Counted from the stretch's first letter, positions 44,734-53,812 are shown. The stretch is 64,000 bases of DNA from DATLWN01 sp963764315 (GCA_963764315.1 CAVXSB010000002.1:478536-542535); one strand, 5' to 3'. The notes: generated from the letters alone by a model not told the origin. Numbers and translations: made by a program.

Positions 44734-45791
44734 CAGTCGCCGAGCAGTTTGCGGACCGCACCCTCGGTGGCATCGATGGTCACCGGCTGGGTCACGTTTT
44801 TCATGGCCGTGTCCGGATCCTTCAGGCCGTTGCCGGTCAGCGTGCAGACGATGCTGGCACCCGGCTTGAAATAGCCCTTGGCATTGAGCTTGATGACGCC
44901 GGCCACCGAGGCCGCCGAGGCCGGCTCGCAGAACACGCCCTCCAGGCGCGCCAGCATATCGTAAGCCTGCAGGATTTCGTCGTCGCTCACCGCATCGATC
45001 AGGCCGCCGGACTCGTCGCGGGCAGCAATGGCCTGCTGCCAGGATGCGGGCTTGCCGATGCGGATGGCGGTGGCGATGGTCTCCGGATCTTCCACCGGCG
45101 CGCCCAGCACCAGCGGTGCAGCACCAGCGGCCTGAAAGCCGAGCATCTTCGGCAGGTTCTGGCTGATGCGGCGCTCGTGATATTCCTTGTAGCCCATCCA
45201 GTATGCCGTGATGTTGCCGGCATTGCCGACCGGCAGCGCATGGAAGTCCGGGGCGAAGCCCAGCTCGTCGAGGATCTCGAAGGCCGCCGTCTTCTGCCCC
45301 TGCAGGCGATAGGGATTGACGCTGTTGACCAGCGAGATCGAGCCGTCGGCGGCGACATCGCGCACGATCTGCAGCGCCTGATCGAAGTTGCCGCGAATCT
45401 GGATCACCCTGGCCCCGTAGCGCATGCCCTGGCTCATCTTACCCAGGGCGATCTTCCCTTCCGGGATCAGCACATAGGCCTCCATGCCGCAGTTGGCGGC
45501 ATAGGCGGCGGCCGAGGCCGAGGTGTTGCCGGTGGAAGCGCAGATGACCTTGCGGCTGCCTGCGTTGTAGGCCTGGGTCACGGCCATGGTCATGCCGCGA
45601 TCCTTGAACGAACCGGTCGGGTTCAGGCCCTCGAACTTCAGGTAGATATTCAGTTCCGGGTTGATGGCATTGCGCAGATTCAGCGATTCGTGCAGCGGCG
45701 TGTCGCCCTCGTAGAGCGTGATGATCGCATCATCCTTGCCAATCGGCAGGAAGGCGCGGTAGCGGTCGATGATGCCTTCGTAACGCGTCAT
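44733..45791 (-). CDS. thrC: Threonine synthase
   Basis: PLP enzyme converting O-phosphohomoserine to threonine. 352 residues, the short TS1-type seen in many bacteria. The PLP lysine is in NPTGSFKDRGM, the phosphate-binding loop in PVGNAGNITAY and STGNTSASAA. Immediately downstream of hom (8 bases between stop and start), forming alaC-hom-thrC. No thrB is in the window, so homoserine kinase is encoded elsewhere. Confidence 0.96.
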   Translation of the reverse strand: MTRYEGIIDRYRAFLPIGKDDAIITLYEGDTPLHESLNLRNAINPELNIYLKFEGLNPTGSFKDRGMTMAVTQAYNAGSRKVICASTGNTSASAAAYAANCGMEAYVLIPEGKIALGKMSQGMRYGARVIQIRGNFDQALQIVRDVAADGSISLVNSVNPYRLQGQKTAAFEILDELGFAPDFHALPVGNAGNITAYWMGYKEYHERRISQNLPKMLGFQAAGAAPLVLGAPVEDPETIATAIRIGKPASWQQAIAARDESGGLIDAVSDDEILQAYDMLARLEGVFCEPASAASVAGVIKLNAKGYFKPGASIVCTLTGNGLKDPDTAMKNVTQPVTIDATEGAVRKLLGD

Positions 45792-45799
45792 GTGTTCCC

Positions 45800-47125
45800 C
45801 TATGCCCCGAACTTTTCCTTGCGCAGCAACAATACATACCGCTCATCGACCGCATCCAGCGCCAGGATGCGGGCCAACGCAGCCTGCATATTCCCCTCGG
45901 TCGTGCCGTGGGTCAGCATGATCACCGGTACCACGCGCGTGGCGTGGCGCTCCTTCTGCAGCACAGCCTCCAGGCTGATGCGGTGATCGGCCAGGATCGA
46001 GGTGACAGCGGCGATCACACCCGGCTCGTCCTTGACCATCAGGCGCAGATAATACTCCGAGTCCACGTCGGCCATCGGCAGCGTCGGGATCTCGCGGCGC
46101 GCCTCCTGCACGAAGCCCATCGGCGGTGCCAGATGCCGCACGCCATCGGGGAAGCCGCTGGCGATATCGACGATGTCGGCCACCACCGCCGAGGCGGTCG
46201 GACGCTCGCCGGCACCCTGGCCGAAAAACATCGTCTGGCCGACGAAATCGCCGGTGATCTGCACCGCATTGTAGGAGTCGGATACCTGTGCCAGCTGCGA
46301 ATCCAGCGTCACCAGCGTCGGGTGCACGCGCATCTCGATCATCTGCGCATCGCCGTTTCCATGTGGTTTGGCGATGCCGAGCAGCTTGATGCGATAGCCA
46401 AGCTCCCGCGCAGAGTCGATATCTCCCGCGGAGATGCGCGCAATGCCCTCGGTGTAGATGTCGTCGAACTTGATCTTGGAGCCGAAGGCCATAGCGGCGA
46501 GGATGGAAAGCTTGTGCGCCGTATCGATGCCCTCGATATCGAAGGTCGGGTCAGCCTCGGCGTAGCCCAGGTCCTGAGCCTGCGCCAGCACCTCATCGAA
46601 GGCAGCGCCCTCGGTCTCCATCTTGGTCAGGATGTAGTTGCAGGTACCGTTCAGGATGCCGTAGATCGACTGAATGGCGTTCGCGGCCAGCCCCTCGCGC
46701 AAGGCCTTCATACACGGAATGCCACCACCGACGGCCGCCTCGAAGCCGATCTGCAGTCCGTTTTCTGCGGCCAGCGGGAACAGCTCCTCGCCGTGTTTGG
46801 CGATCAGCGCCTTGTTCGCGGTGACCACATGTTTGCCATGCTCCAGCGCCGTTCTCACGAAGCTGCGTGCCGGTTCCAGCCCGCCCATCAGCTCGATGAC
46901 GAGATCGATGTCGGGGGCCTCGATGATGCGGGCGGCGTCGGTGGTCAGCTCCACCGTACTCAGGTCCACGCCGCGGTCGCGCGTGATATCGAGATCGCAG
47001 ATGCGTACGAGGCGCACGGCCTTGCCCAGCCGCTGCTCGAGCAGGTCGCGGTGGGTCAACAGCAGCTGCGCCACGCCGGTGCCGATGGTACCCAGGCCGA
47101 GCAGACCGACGCGCAACTCGATCAC
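45800..47125 (-). CDS. hom: Homoserine dehydrogenase with ACT domain
   Basis: NAD(P)-dependent step from aspartate semialdehyde to homoserine. 441 residues: Rossmann VGLLGLGTIGTGVAQLL, active-site region TANKALIAKHG...EAAVGGGIPCMK, ILNGTCNYIL, and a C-terminal ACT domain (YYLRLMVKDEPGVIAAVTSILADHRISLEAVLQ) for threonine feedback control. The start is GTG at 47125, sharing GTGA with the alaC stop. Confidence 0.96.
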   Translation of the reverse strand: MIELRVGLLGLGTIGTGVAQLLLTHRDLLEQRLGKAVRLVRICDLDITRDRGVDLSTVELTTDAARIIEAPDIDLVIELMGGLEPARSFVRTALEHGKHVVTANKALIAKHGEELFPLAAENGLQIGFEAAVGGGIPCMKALREGLAANAIQSIYGILNGTCNYILTKMETEGAAFDEVLAQAQDLGYAEADPTFDIEGIDTAHKLSILAAMAFGSKIKFDDIYTEGIARISAGDIDSARELGYRIKLLGIAKPHGNGDAQMIEMRVHPTLVTLDSQLAQVSDSYNAVQITGDFVGQTMFFGQGAGERPTASAVVADIVDIASGFPDGVRHLAPPMGFVQEARREIPTLPMADVDSEYYLRLMVKDEPGVIAAVTSILADHRISLEAVLQKERHATRVVPVIMLTHGTTEGNMQAALARILALDAVDERYVLLLRKEKFGA

Positions 47126-48306
47126 GCCTGTGCCCCGCTGTTCAGGAACTGGCGCATGCCGCGCACGGCCTGACGGATGCGATGCTCGTTCTCGATCATA
47201 GCGATGCGCACATGCGTGTCGCCATAGCTGCCGAAGCCCACACCCGGGCTGACCGCCACCTTGGCGTAGGACAAGAGGCGCGTGGAGAACTCAAGCGATC
47301 CCATGGCCTTGAACTCGTCGGGAATCTCCGCCCAGACGAACATCGAGGCCTTCGGGCTCTCGGCCATCCAGCCCATCTTGTGCAGCCCCGAGATCAGCAC
47401 GTCGCGCCGGGACTGGTACATGAGCCGCATCTCCTCCACACAGTCCTGCGGCCCGTTCAGGGCGGCGCAGGCGGCGATCTGCAGCGGCTGGAAGGTACCG
47501 TAATCGAGGTAGGACTTGATCTTGGCCAGGGCCGCCACGATCTCCGCGTTGCCGACCATGAAGCCGATGCGCCAGCCGGCCATGTTGTAGCTCTTGGACA
47601 GCGAGTAGAACTCGACGGCCACGTCCTTGGCGCCCTTGACCTGCATGATCGACGGGCACTTGTAGTCGTCGAAGGTGATCTCGGCATAGGCGATGTCGGA
47701 GATCACGATCAGGTTATTCTCGCGCGCGAAGTCGACGACCTTCTCGTAGAAGGCCAGATCGACGACCTGCGCCGTCGGATTGGACGGAAAGTTGACCATC
47801 AGGATCTTCGGCCGCGGCCAGGAGTCGCGCACCGCCTTGGTCAACTCCTCGAAATAATCGATGCCCGGCCCCATCGGCACATGCCGGATGTCGGCACCGG
47901 CGATGATGAAGCCGTAGGGATGGATCGGATAGGCAGGGTTCGGGGTCAGGATCAGGTCGCCCGGGCTGGTGATCGCCACCGCCAGATGCGCCAGGCCCTC
48001 CTTGGAGCCGATGGTGACGATGGCCTCAGTCTCCGGATCGAGATCGACGTCGAACTTGCGCTTGTACCAGGCACAGATGGCCTTGCGCAGGCCGGGGATA
48101 CCCCGGGATAACGAATAGCGGTGGTTGCGCCCGTCCTGCGCCGCCTCCACCAGCTTGTCGACGATGTGCTGCGGAGTCGGCTGGTCCGGATTGCCCATGC
48201 CGAGATCGATGATGTCGTGGCCCTCATGGCGCAGGTCCATCTTCAGCTTGTTGACGACACCGAACACATAGGGTGGCAAGCGTTTGATCCGCTCAAACTC
48301 GCGCAT
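47122..48306 (-). CDS. alaC: Alanine transaminase AlaC-type aminotransferase
   Basis: PLP-dependent class I aminotransferase of 394 residues, by similarity the glutamate-pyruvate enzyme AlaC. Motifs: DLGMGNPDQPTPQHIV at the start, YSLSRGIPGLR, FPSNPTAQVV, DIAYAEI, the PLP lysine in YSLSKSYNMAGWRIGF and the carboxylate-binding arginine in HVRIAMIENEHRIRQA. First gene of the alaC-hom-thrC operon. Annotators may call it aspartate aminotransferase; the GIPGLR and NMAGWR segments favour AlaC. Confidence 0.9.
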   Translation of the reverse strand: MREFERIKRLPPYVFGVVNKLKMDLRHEGHDIIDLGMGNPDQPTPQHIVDKLVEAAQDGRNHRYSLSRGIPGLRKAICAWYKRKFDVDLDPETEAIVTIGSKEGLAHLAVAITSPGDLILTPNPAYPIHPYGFIIAGADIRHVPMGPGIDYFEELTKAVRDSWPRPKILMVNFPSNPTAQVVDLAFYEKVVDFARENNLIVISDIAYAEITFDDYKCPSIMQVKGAKDVAVEFYSLSKSYNMAGWRIGFMVGNAEIVAALAKIKSYLDYGTFQPLQIAACAALNGPQDCVEEMRLMYQSRRDVLISGLHKMGWMAESPKASMFVWAEIPDEFKAMGSLEFSTRLLSYAKVAVSPGVGFGSYGDTHVRIAMIENEHRIRQAVRGMRQFLNSGAQA

Positions 48307-48449
48307 GAAGCATCGTTCTCCCTGAATTGTCGTGTGAAGCGCCGCCCGCCATCCGGAAAAAGGCGTCAGACCACCCCGCGAAGGGCCTCAGAGTCTAGGG
48401 TTGGGGTGATGCACGGTCAAGGCGGTCGATGCGGAAAAACCCCTATGCA

Positions 48450-49133
48450 TCAATGCTTGACGTCCTTCCACACCTCGCGCTTGAGCAGCCACAGAACCAG
48501 GGTCATCAATACCAGGAAGGCGATGACGTAGCGGCCGATCGACCGGCGCTGCAACTGATGCGGCTCGGCGACGAAGGCGAGGAAGGAGGAGACGCTGCGC
48601 GCCTGTTCCTCGATCTGCTTCGTGTCCTGCGGGTCGTGCTGGAACCAGGACAGCGGATCGGGCATGGCGATGTTGTTGCCCGGGAAATACAGATTGTAAT
48701 TCCCGTCGGGGACACGCCCGGAGGGATCGTGCGCGAAACCGGTCAGGATCGAATAAACATATTCCGGGCCCTGGCGCGAGAGCGTGATCACCGACAGATC
48801 CGGCGGCACCTTACCATAGGACATCTTCGCATCATCCGGACTCAGGTCGGTGGTCAGCCCCGCGAGCAGCGACTTACTGCCGCGCAGCGCATCGACCTGC
48901 TTGCGCGTCAAGCCGATCTCCGGGTAGTGCACCAGATCCCCGTAGGTGACGAACTTGGCGGAATGGCAGCCCATGCAGATGTTGACGAACACCTGCAGCC
49001 CTTCCTGCAGTGTCTTCTTGTCCATGGTGATATGGGGATGCTTCAGCGGCAGCGTGCCCTCGGCAGCGGCCGGTTGCGGGGTGCAGGTGAGGATGATGCC
49101 GAGGATGGCCCCGGCCGCGATGGCGGTTCTCAT
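48450..49133 (-). CDS. petC: Cytochrome c1 of the bc1 complex
   Basis: Membrane-anchored c-type cytochrome that accepts electrons from the Rieske protein. 227 residues: signal MRTAIAAGAILGIILTCTPQPAAA, heme-binding CMGCH, the Met-ligand region (NIAMPDPLS), and a C-terminal anchor (YVIAFLVLMTLVLWLLKREVW). AGGAAA 6 bases before ATG 49133 sets the start. Follows petB by one base. Confidence 0.95.
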   Translation of the reverse strand: MRTAIAAGAILGIILTCTPQPAAAEGTLPLKHPHITMDKKTLQEGLQVFVNICMGCHSAKFVTYGDLVHYPEIGLTRKQVDALRGSKSLLAGLTTDLSPDDAKMSYGKVPPDLSVITLSRQGPEYVYSILTGFAHDPSGRVPDGNYNLYFPGNNIAMPDPLSWFQHDPQDTKQIEEQARSVSSFLAFVAEPHQLQRRSIGRYVIAFLVLMTLVLWLLKREVWKDVKH

Positions 49134-49134
49134 A

Positions 49135-50349
49135 TCAGATTTCCTGTGGTAGCGGACGCGTTTTTTCATGCTTGGTGACGATGGGCAAAAACAGGAAGAA
49201 GCCGAAATACACGGCCGTGGCGATGCGCACCACCAACCGCAGCGTCTGCGTCAGCTCGACATGCCCGCAATAGCCGAGCACCAGCACCGAGGCGAAGAAC
49301 AGCAGCACCATCTGGCGATACATCGGCCGATAGCGGGCCGAGCGCACGCGCCCGCGGTCCAGCCAGGGAATGAAGAACAGCAACCCCATCGACGAGGCCA
49401 TGGCGATCACGCCCATAAGCTTGTCCGGGAAGGCACGCAGGATCGAATACCACGGCGTCAGATACCACAGCGGTGCGATATGCGTCGGCGTCTGGAAGGT
49501 GTTGGCCGGCGAAAAGTTGTCCGGCTCGAGGATGTATCCCCAGCCGGTGGGGTTGAAGAACACGAAATAGCAGAAGGCGATCAGGAATACGCCCACCCCG
49601 AACAGATCCTTGACCGTGTAGTACGGATGGAAGGGGATCGTATCCCGCTCGCGCGCCTCGATGCCGGTCGGGTTGTTCGAATGCACGACATGCAGCGCAT
49701 GCAGATGGAATACGACGAAGGCGACGAGGATCATCGGGAACAAGTAATGAAACGAGAAGAAGCGGTTCAGCGTCGGGTCGCCAATGGCGAAGCCGCCACG
49801 CAGAAGCTCTAGGAGAAAATGCCCGACATGGGGGATGGCGCCGAACAGGTTGGTGATGACGGTCGCACCCCAGTACGACATCTGCCCCCAGGGCAGGAGG
49901 TAGCCGAAGAAGGCGGTGGCCTGCATCGTCAACAGGATGATGATGCCGACAATCCACAACAGCTCCCTGGGCTTCTTGTACGAGCCGTAATACAGGCCGC
50001 GCGCAAAATGCATATAGATCAGGAAGAAGAACGCCGAGGCCCCCACCGCATGCATGTAGCGGATCAGCCAGCCGAAGTCGACATCGCGCATGATGCGCTG
50101 GATGGAGTCGAAGGCCACCGTGTAGCCCCCCGCCGTGGCCATGGCGCTGGGCTTGTAAAACATGGCCAGGAAAATGCCGGACAGGATTTGCAGCACCAGC
50201 ACCAGCATGGCCAGGGAGCCGAAATTCCACATGTAATTCAGGTTCTTCGGCGTCGGGTACTCGATGAGGTGCGTGCGCGCCATCTTCACGATGCCGGAGC
50301 GCTCGTCCAGCCACTGGGCCAACGGTGAGTTCAGCATTCTCTCAATCAT
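49135..50349 (-). CDS. petB: Cytochrome b of the bc1 complex
   Basis: Quinol-oxidising membrane core, 404 residues, eight helices. The four heme ligands are visible: two His in RYMHAVGASAFFFLIYMHFARG and two in FSFHYLFPMILVAFVVFHLHALH. The Qo-site motif reads PLWY in place of PEWY (HIAPLWYLTPWYSILRAFP), a change I recall from other beta/gamma lineages. It lies between the Rieske gene (12 bases) and cytochrome c1. Confidence 0.96.
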   Translation of the reverse strand: MIERMLNSPLAQWLDERSGIVKMARTHLIEYPTPKNLNYMWNFGSLAMLVLVLQILSGIFLAMFYKPSAMATAGGYTVAFDSIQRIMRDVDFGWLIRYMHAVGASAFFFLIYMHFARGLYYGSYKKPRELLWIVGIIILLTMQATAFFGYLLPWGQMSYWGATVITNLFGAIPHVGHFLLELLRGGFAIGDPTLNRFFSFHYLFPMILVAFVVFHLHALHVVHSNNPTGIEARERDTIPFHPYYTVKDLFGVGVFLIAFCYFVFFNPTGWGYILEPDNFSPANTFQTPTHIAPLWYLTPWYSILRAFPDKLMGVIAMASSMGLLFFIPWLDRGRVRSARYRPMYRQMVLLFFASVLVLGYCGHVELTQTLRLVVRIATAVYFGFFLFLPIVTKHEKTRPLPQEI

Positions 50350-50361
50350 CGTTCACCTCGG

Positions 50362-50964
50362 TCAGCCGATCAGGATCTTGGTCTCGGACGTGTATTTGTA
50401 CGGCACGAGGTAGAGATTGTACGGTGCCGGCGAGCCGTCGAAGACGCGGCCGGCCAGGTCGTACAGCGAGCCGTGGCAAGGGCAGTGCCAGCCGCCCGGC
50501 CACCACGGGGGCACCGTATCGCCCCATTCCGCCTGGCCGGGAGAGGGCTTGAACAGCGGGATGCAGCCCAGGTGCGTGCAGTGGGCGTTGGTCACGAGGT
50601 ATTCGGGCTTGATGGCGCGCGTGATGCGCTGCTGATCCGTCTTCATCCACGCTGCCTCCACATTCGGATGATCGGCGCGGGAATCCGGATCCTTCAAACG
50701 AGCCTCATGACCGTGCAGGCGCTCCAGCATCTTCCCGGTGCGGTGCACGACGAACACCGGCACACCCTGCCAGGCGATGACCACCAGCTGGCCGGGCACG
50801 ACGGTCGACACATCGTATTCGGTGGTCGATGCAGCCAGCGTATCGGCCGCCGGCAGCATACTGCTGACGAACGGGATCGCCATGCCGGCCACGCCGGCGG
50901 CGCCAAGGCCAGAGGCCAGGCCCCACAGGAAGTTCCTGCGTTTATGGTCAGTCGGTTCCGACAT
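50362..50964 (-). CDS. petA: Rieske iron-sulfur subunit of the bc1 complex
   Basis: A 200-residue [2Fe-2S] protein. Twin-arginine signal/anchor KRRNFLWGLASGLGAAGVAGMAIPF, then cluster motifs CTHLGC and CPCHGS. ATG 50964 is preceded by GGGGG. The frame is open without a stop back to 51756 and includes a diheme cytochrome c, so a 464-residue fusion is also possible; the ribosome site and intact Tat signal favour a separate protein. Tat export is provided by tatABC 2.6 kb away. Confidence 0.93.
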   Translation of the reverse strand: MSEPTDHKRRNFLWGLASGLGAAGVAGMAIPFVSSMLPAADTLAASTTEYDVSTVVPGQLVVIAWQGVPVFVVHRTGKMLERLHGHEARLKDPDSRADHPNVEAAWMKTDQQRITRAIKPEYLVTNAHCTHLGCIPLFKPSPGQAEWGDTVPPWWPGGWHCPCHGSLYDLAGRVFDGSPAPYNLYLVPYKYTSETKILIG

Positions 50965-50989
50965 CAATGCCCCCTGAGTGTTTGCGGCC

Positions 50990-51753
50990 TTACGGCTTGC
51001 CCTTCTTGCCCGGACTTCCGGACCCTTGTCCGGAATCTCGCTGGTGATCTTGATGAACGAGATGATCTGGTCCTCGTCGGATCCCATGCGATGCTGCGCC
51101 GGCATCAGCGTGCGCGCATCCGGATTACCGGTAAACTTCTTGATCGCCGTCTCGCTGTCGCGATCCCATTCGCGCAGCCGCTCTTCCGTCCACACCCAGG
51201 GCTTGCCCTTGATGTACTTGGTAAAGGTGTACTTGTAGCCAGGATAGGTTCCCGCTTTCCGCCCGAGGATACCCTTCAGGCTCGGACCGATGCGGTTCTG
51301 GCCGGTCGTGAAATCGTGGCACATCTTGCACGACACATTGGCAAAGGCATTGTCAGGCACAGCATGCCCTGAGCTGGTCATCTTGATATAGGTGATGACA
51401 TTGTCCTCTTCCAGGCCGGCGAAGGCCTGGCGCGGCATCAGGGTGCGCGCATCCGGGTTGCCGGTGAACTCCTTGACCGCCACCTCGCTGTCGCGATCCC
51501 ATTCGCGCAGTCGTTCCTCCGTCCACACCCAAGGCTTGCCCTTGATGTACTTGGTGAAGGTGTACTTGTAGCCGGGATAGGTGCCCGCCACCCGCCCGAG
51601 GATACCCTTCAGGCTCGGGCCGATACCGTTCTTGCCGGTCGTGAAGTCGTGGCAGATCTGGCAGCGCCGTTCGGCGCCCGCATGCGCCGGCAAGACCCAG
51701 GCAGCCACAGAGAGCAACAGCATACCGGTCGCAACCATGCCACGATATCGCAT
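50990..51753 (-). CDS. Diheme cytochrome c, C-terminus probably frameshifted into petA
   Basis: A periplasmic cytochrome c: signal peptide ending AWVLPAHA, then two near-identical class I heme domains with CQICH and CKMCH, each followed by TYPGYKYTFTKYIKGKPWVW and a Met-ligand TLMP. GGAGGAG precedes the start. As written, the frame passes through 25 unusual codons (including AGA AGG) into the Rieske protein. One extra C at 51030-51033 would give a natural end, SEIPGQGSGSPGKKGKP and TAA at 50990, hence the coordinates. Likely electron acceptor from bc1 toward an oxidase. Confidence 0.75.
51030..51033 (-). other. Suspected one-base deletion joining cytochrome c and Rieske frames
   Basis: Minus-strand ATTCCGGAC; adding one C (ATTCCCGGAC) restores a Gly/Ser/Lys-rich terminus and a TAA 26 bases before the petA start. 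Could be a real mutation or an assembly error. Confidence 0.55.
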
Positions 51754-51960
51754 CACGTCTCCTCCTGCGCACCCGTCTTGCCGCCGATTGTTGGGCCATA
51801 ACCCATAAAGTCAAGGAGGGTAAGTTCCCTGCATGCACACACCGCCCATGGACACACGAACGTAAGAACCCAGGCCGTTCGCCCCTGTCCGCCGTCGATG
51901 CACCGGACACTGGCATGGCAGCTTGCCGACCTACCCGTTTATGGATCGTCCACCCGGCGC

Positions 51961-51974
51961 ATTGCACGTGCAAT
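51961..51974. promoter_or_regulatory. 14-base perfect palindrome in the bc1/ferredoxin divergent region
   Basis: ATTGCACGTGCAAT, equal to its own reverse complement, lies between the cytochrome c/bc1 operon and the divergent ferredoxin gene. A second inverted pair, ATGCAA-GCGA-TTGCAT, follows at 52042-52057. Candidate operator for a dimeric regulator controlling one or both directions; identity unknown. Confidence 0.45.
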
Positions 51975-52019
51975 TTTCGCAGCTTGGCACCACCAAAGCC
52001 CTTGTGGCAACCTTGGTGC

Positions 52020-53075
52020 ATGCTCGGTATGCCGCATATCCATGCAAGCGATTGCATGAACCATCGATGGGACCCGCAGGGCTCGGTCTGCACACGCTGC
52101 CAAGAGGCTTGCCCGGCCGGCGCCATCGCCATGGTCGACGGCAGCCCCCGCATCCATGACGCCTGCACCGGCTGCACGGCCTGCGTCAGCATCTGCCCGA
52201 CGGCGGCCATCCACCACGAACGCCTCGATATCGCCGCTCTCGTACGCCAGGCACGGGTCGCCGTGATGCAGGGCCGACAGATTCTGCGCGCCGCCTGCGC
52301 CTTCGCCGCCGACGCCGATGCGGATATTCAGGTCCCCTGCCATGCGGCCTGGAACCCACTGCTCCTTTCCTGCCTCGCCGGGGAAGGCGTGCATGTGCTG
52401 GAGACCGAAGGCATCGCCCAGTGCACCTCCTGCCCGGCGCGCTTCGGCGAACAGGTATTGGCCCAGACCGAAAAGGATTATGCGGCTTTCGGCAAGGGTC
52501 TGGAGGTGCGGCTGGTGCTGAGCCGCGAGATCACCCGAAAGGTACCCGCTACAAAAAAGCGGCTGGAGCCGGAACCGGAGCGCCGCGCCTTCTTCCGCAA
52601 GCTCGTCCCCAGCCTGGCCCAGGGGGCGGCGATGACGATGGCCCAGTTCAGCGAGGCCATGCGTGACGACGGCAGCCATGCCGAGGCACAGGATATCCCC
52701 GCCCAGTCGATCTCCCTGCGCCTGTTCACCAAAGCTCTGGCACGCCTCAGGCCGAACTTCACCCCCGTGCCGCACCTACCCTCGGTGCCGCTGGGCACCG
52801 TCCAGGCCGATGCACGCTGCAATGCCTGCGGCCAATGCGTGACCGAGTGCCCGACCAAAGCCTTAACACTCAAGCCCTTCGGGGCCCAGCAGGTGCTGGA
52901 GTTCCGGCCCGACGCCTGTATCGGCTGCGGGCATTGCGCCGACATCTGCCCCGAGCACGCCATCACCTCGCTGCCCAGCATATCGCTGCCCGCCATCGCC
53001 GCCGGGCGCAGCCGACCGCTTGTGATGATCAGCACGGCGGGCCACAAGCCCGATCAGCCGGCCCCTGTTACGTGA
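52020..53075 (+). CDS. 4Fe-4S ferredoxin-type protein with four cluster motifs
   Basis: About 351 residues with four Cys-rich motifs: CTRCQEACP and CTGCTACVSICP near the start, CNACGQCVTECP and CIGCGHCADICP near the end, separated by a central domain of unknown fold with CTSC. It looks like a soluble electron carrier or subunit of a redox enzyme. The start is unsure: ATG 52020, 52029, 52056 and a frame back to 51915 are possible and none has a good ribosome site; the conserved HASDC segment argues against 52056. It diverges from the bc1 operon. Confidence 0.8.
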   Translation: MLGMPHIHASDCMNHRWDPQGSVCTRCQEACPAGAIAMVDGSPRIHDACTGCTACVSICPTAAIHHERLDIAALVRQARVAVMQGRQILRAACAFAADADADIQVPCHAAWNPLLLSCLAGEGVHVLETEGIAQCTSCPARFGEQVLAQTEKDYAAFGKGLEVRLVLSREITRKVPATKKRLEPEPERRAFFRKLVPSLAQGAAMTMAQFSEAMRDDGSHAEAQDIPAQSISLRLFTKALARLRPNFTPVPHLPSVPLGTVQADARCNACGQCVTECPTKALTLKPFGAQQVLEFRPDACIGCGHCADICPEHAITSLPSISLPAIAAGRSRPLVMISTAGHKPDQPAPVT

Positions 53076-53115
53076 TCGCCAAGGCACATCAAGCACAGGA
53101 GGGAGACAAACCGAT

Positions 53116-53517
53116 ATGCCGCAACAAATGACCCAAACCATTCAACTGAAAAGCCAGGCTGGGGACACCAGCCAAGCCGAAATGACGTTTGTGACATACT
53201 CAAACGCAGAAAGGAAGGCCCGCGCCATCAAGGCTTTGCTCGGATTCTGGGCCCTGGCCGTCTTGAGCATCCCCATCATCATCGCCCATTTCGTACTGAT
53301 CCCCGGCTTCTTCATCGGAGGCATCGTCATGTCTTCCAAACGCTGGAAAACGGAGAAGGAGGCTGAGTCCGTCAGCGGCACCTGCCCGGCCTGCAGCAAC
53401 GCCATCACCATCAAGCTCGATAAGAAGGGGGACCTGCCGCAATGGCAGTATTGCCCCTCGTGCAACGACTCGCTGGAACTGGACGCGCTGCCGGAAATGG
53501 CATCCGCACAGGCCTGA
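53116..53517 (+). CDS. Membrane protein with zinc-ribbon domain
   Basis: A 133-residue protein: polar N-terminus, two adjacent hydrophobic helices (IKALLGFWALAVLSIPIIIAHFVLIPGFFIGGIVMSS), and a C-terminal zinc ribbon with two CxxC knuckles (GTCPACSNAITI, YCPSCNDSLEL). I do not recognise a named family. GGAGG lies upstream. It sits between the ferredoxin and tatA and may be transcribed with either. Confidence 0.65.
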   Translation: MPQQMTQTIQLKSQAGDTSQAEMTFVTYSNAERKARAIKALLGFWALAVLSIPIIIAHFVLIPGFFIGGIVMSSKRWKTEKEAESVSGTCPACSNAITIKLDKKGDLPQWQYCPSCNDSLELDALPEMASAQA

Positions 53518-53606
53518 CCTGGCCTTCTAGCCTTCCCGTCCGGCTTCGGGCATAATATCATGCGTATCGCATGTATATTCGCATGCATGCGTATCAGGAG
53601 GAACCC

Positions 53607-53780
53607 ATGTTCGGCTTAGGATTCGGGGAATTGGTCGTGATTCTGTTGATCGTGATCGTGCTGTTCGGCGCCAAGCGGCTACCGGAACTCGGCGACGGCC
53701 TCGGCCGCTTCGTGCGCGGTCTGCGCACCGGCCTGCAGGAAGATTCCACCAAGAACCTGGACAACGAAAAGAAATCCTGA
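53607..53780 (+). CDS. tatA: Sec-independent protein translocase TatA
   Basis: The pore-forming Tat subunit, 57 residues. The N-terminal helix FGELVVILLIVIVLFGAKRLPELG with the FGxxxLP hinge is typical, followed by an amphipathic helix and an acidic tail. AGGAGG before ATG 53607 fixes the start; a frame from 53571 adds residues unlike TatA. First of tatABC. Confidence 0.95.
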   Translation: MFGLGFGELVVILLIVIVLFGAKRLPELGDGLGRFVRGLRTGLQEDSTKNLDNEKKS

Positions 53781-53812
53781 CTCCCGTCATCTCACTGTAC
53801 ATCTAATCGGCT

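Noticed and set aside
48307..48449. Possible terminator between alaC and the bc1 operon
   Set aside because: A GATGC/GCATC pair exists but has a 14-base loop and no T-run.
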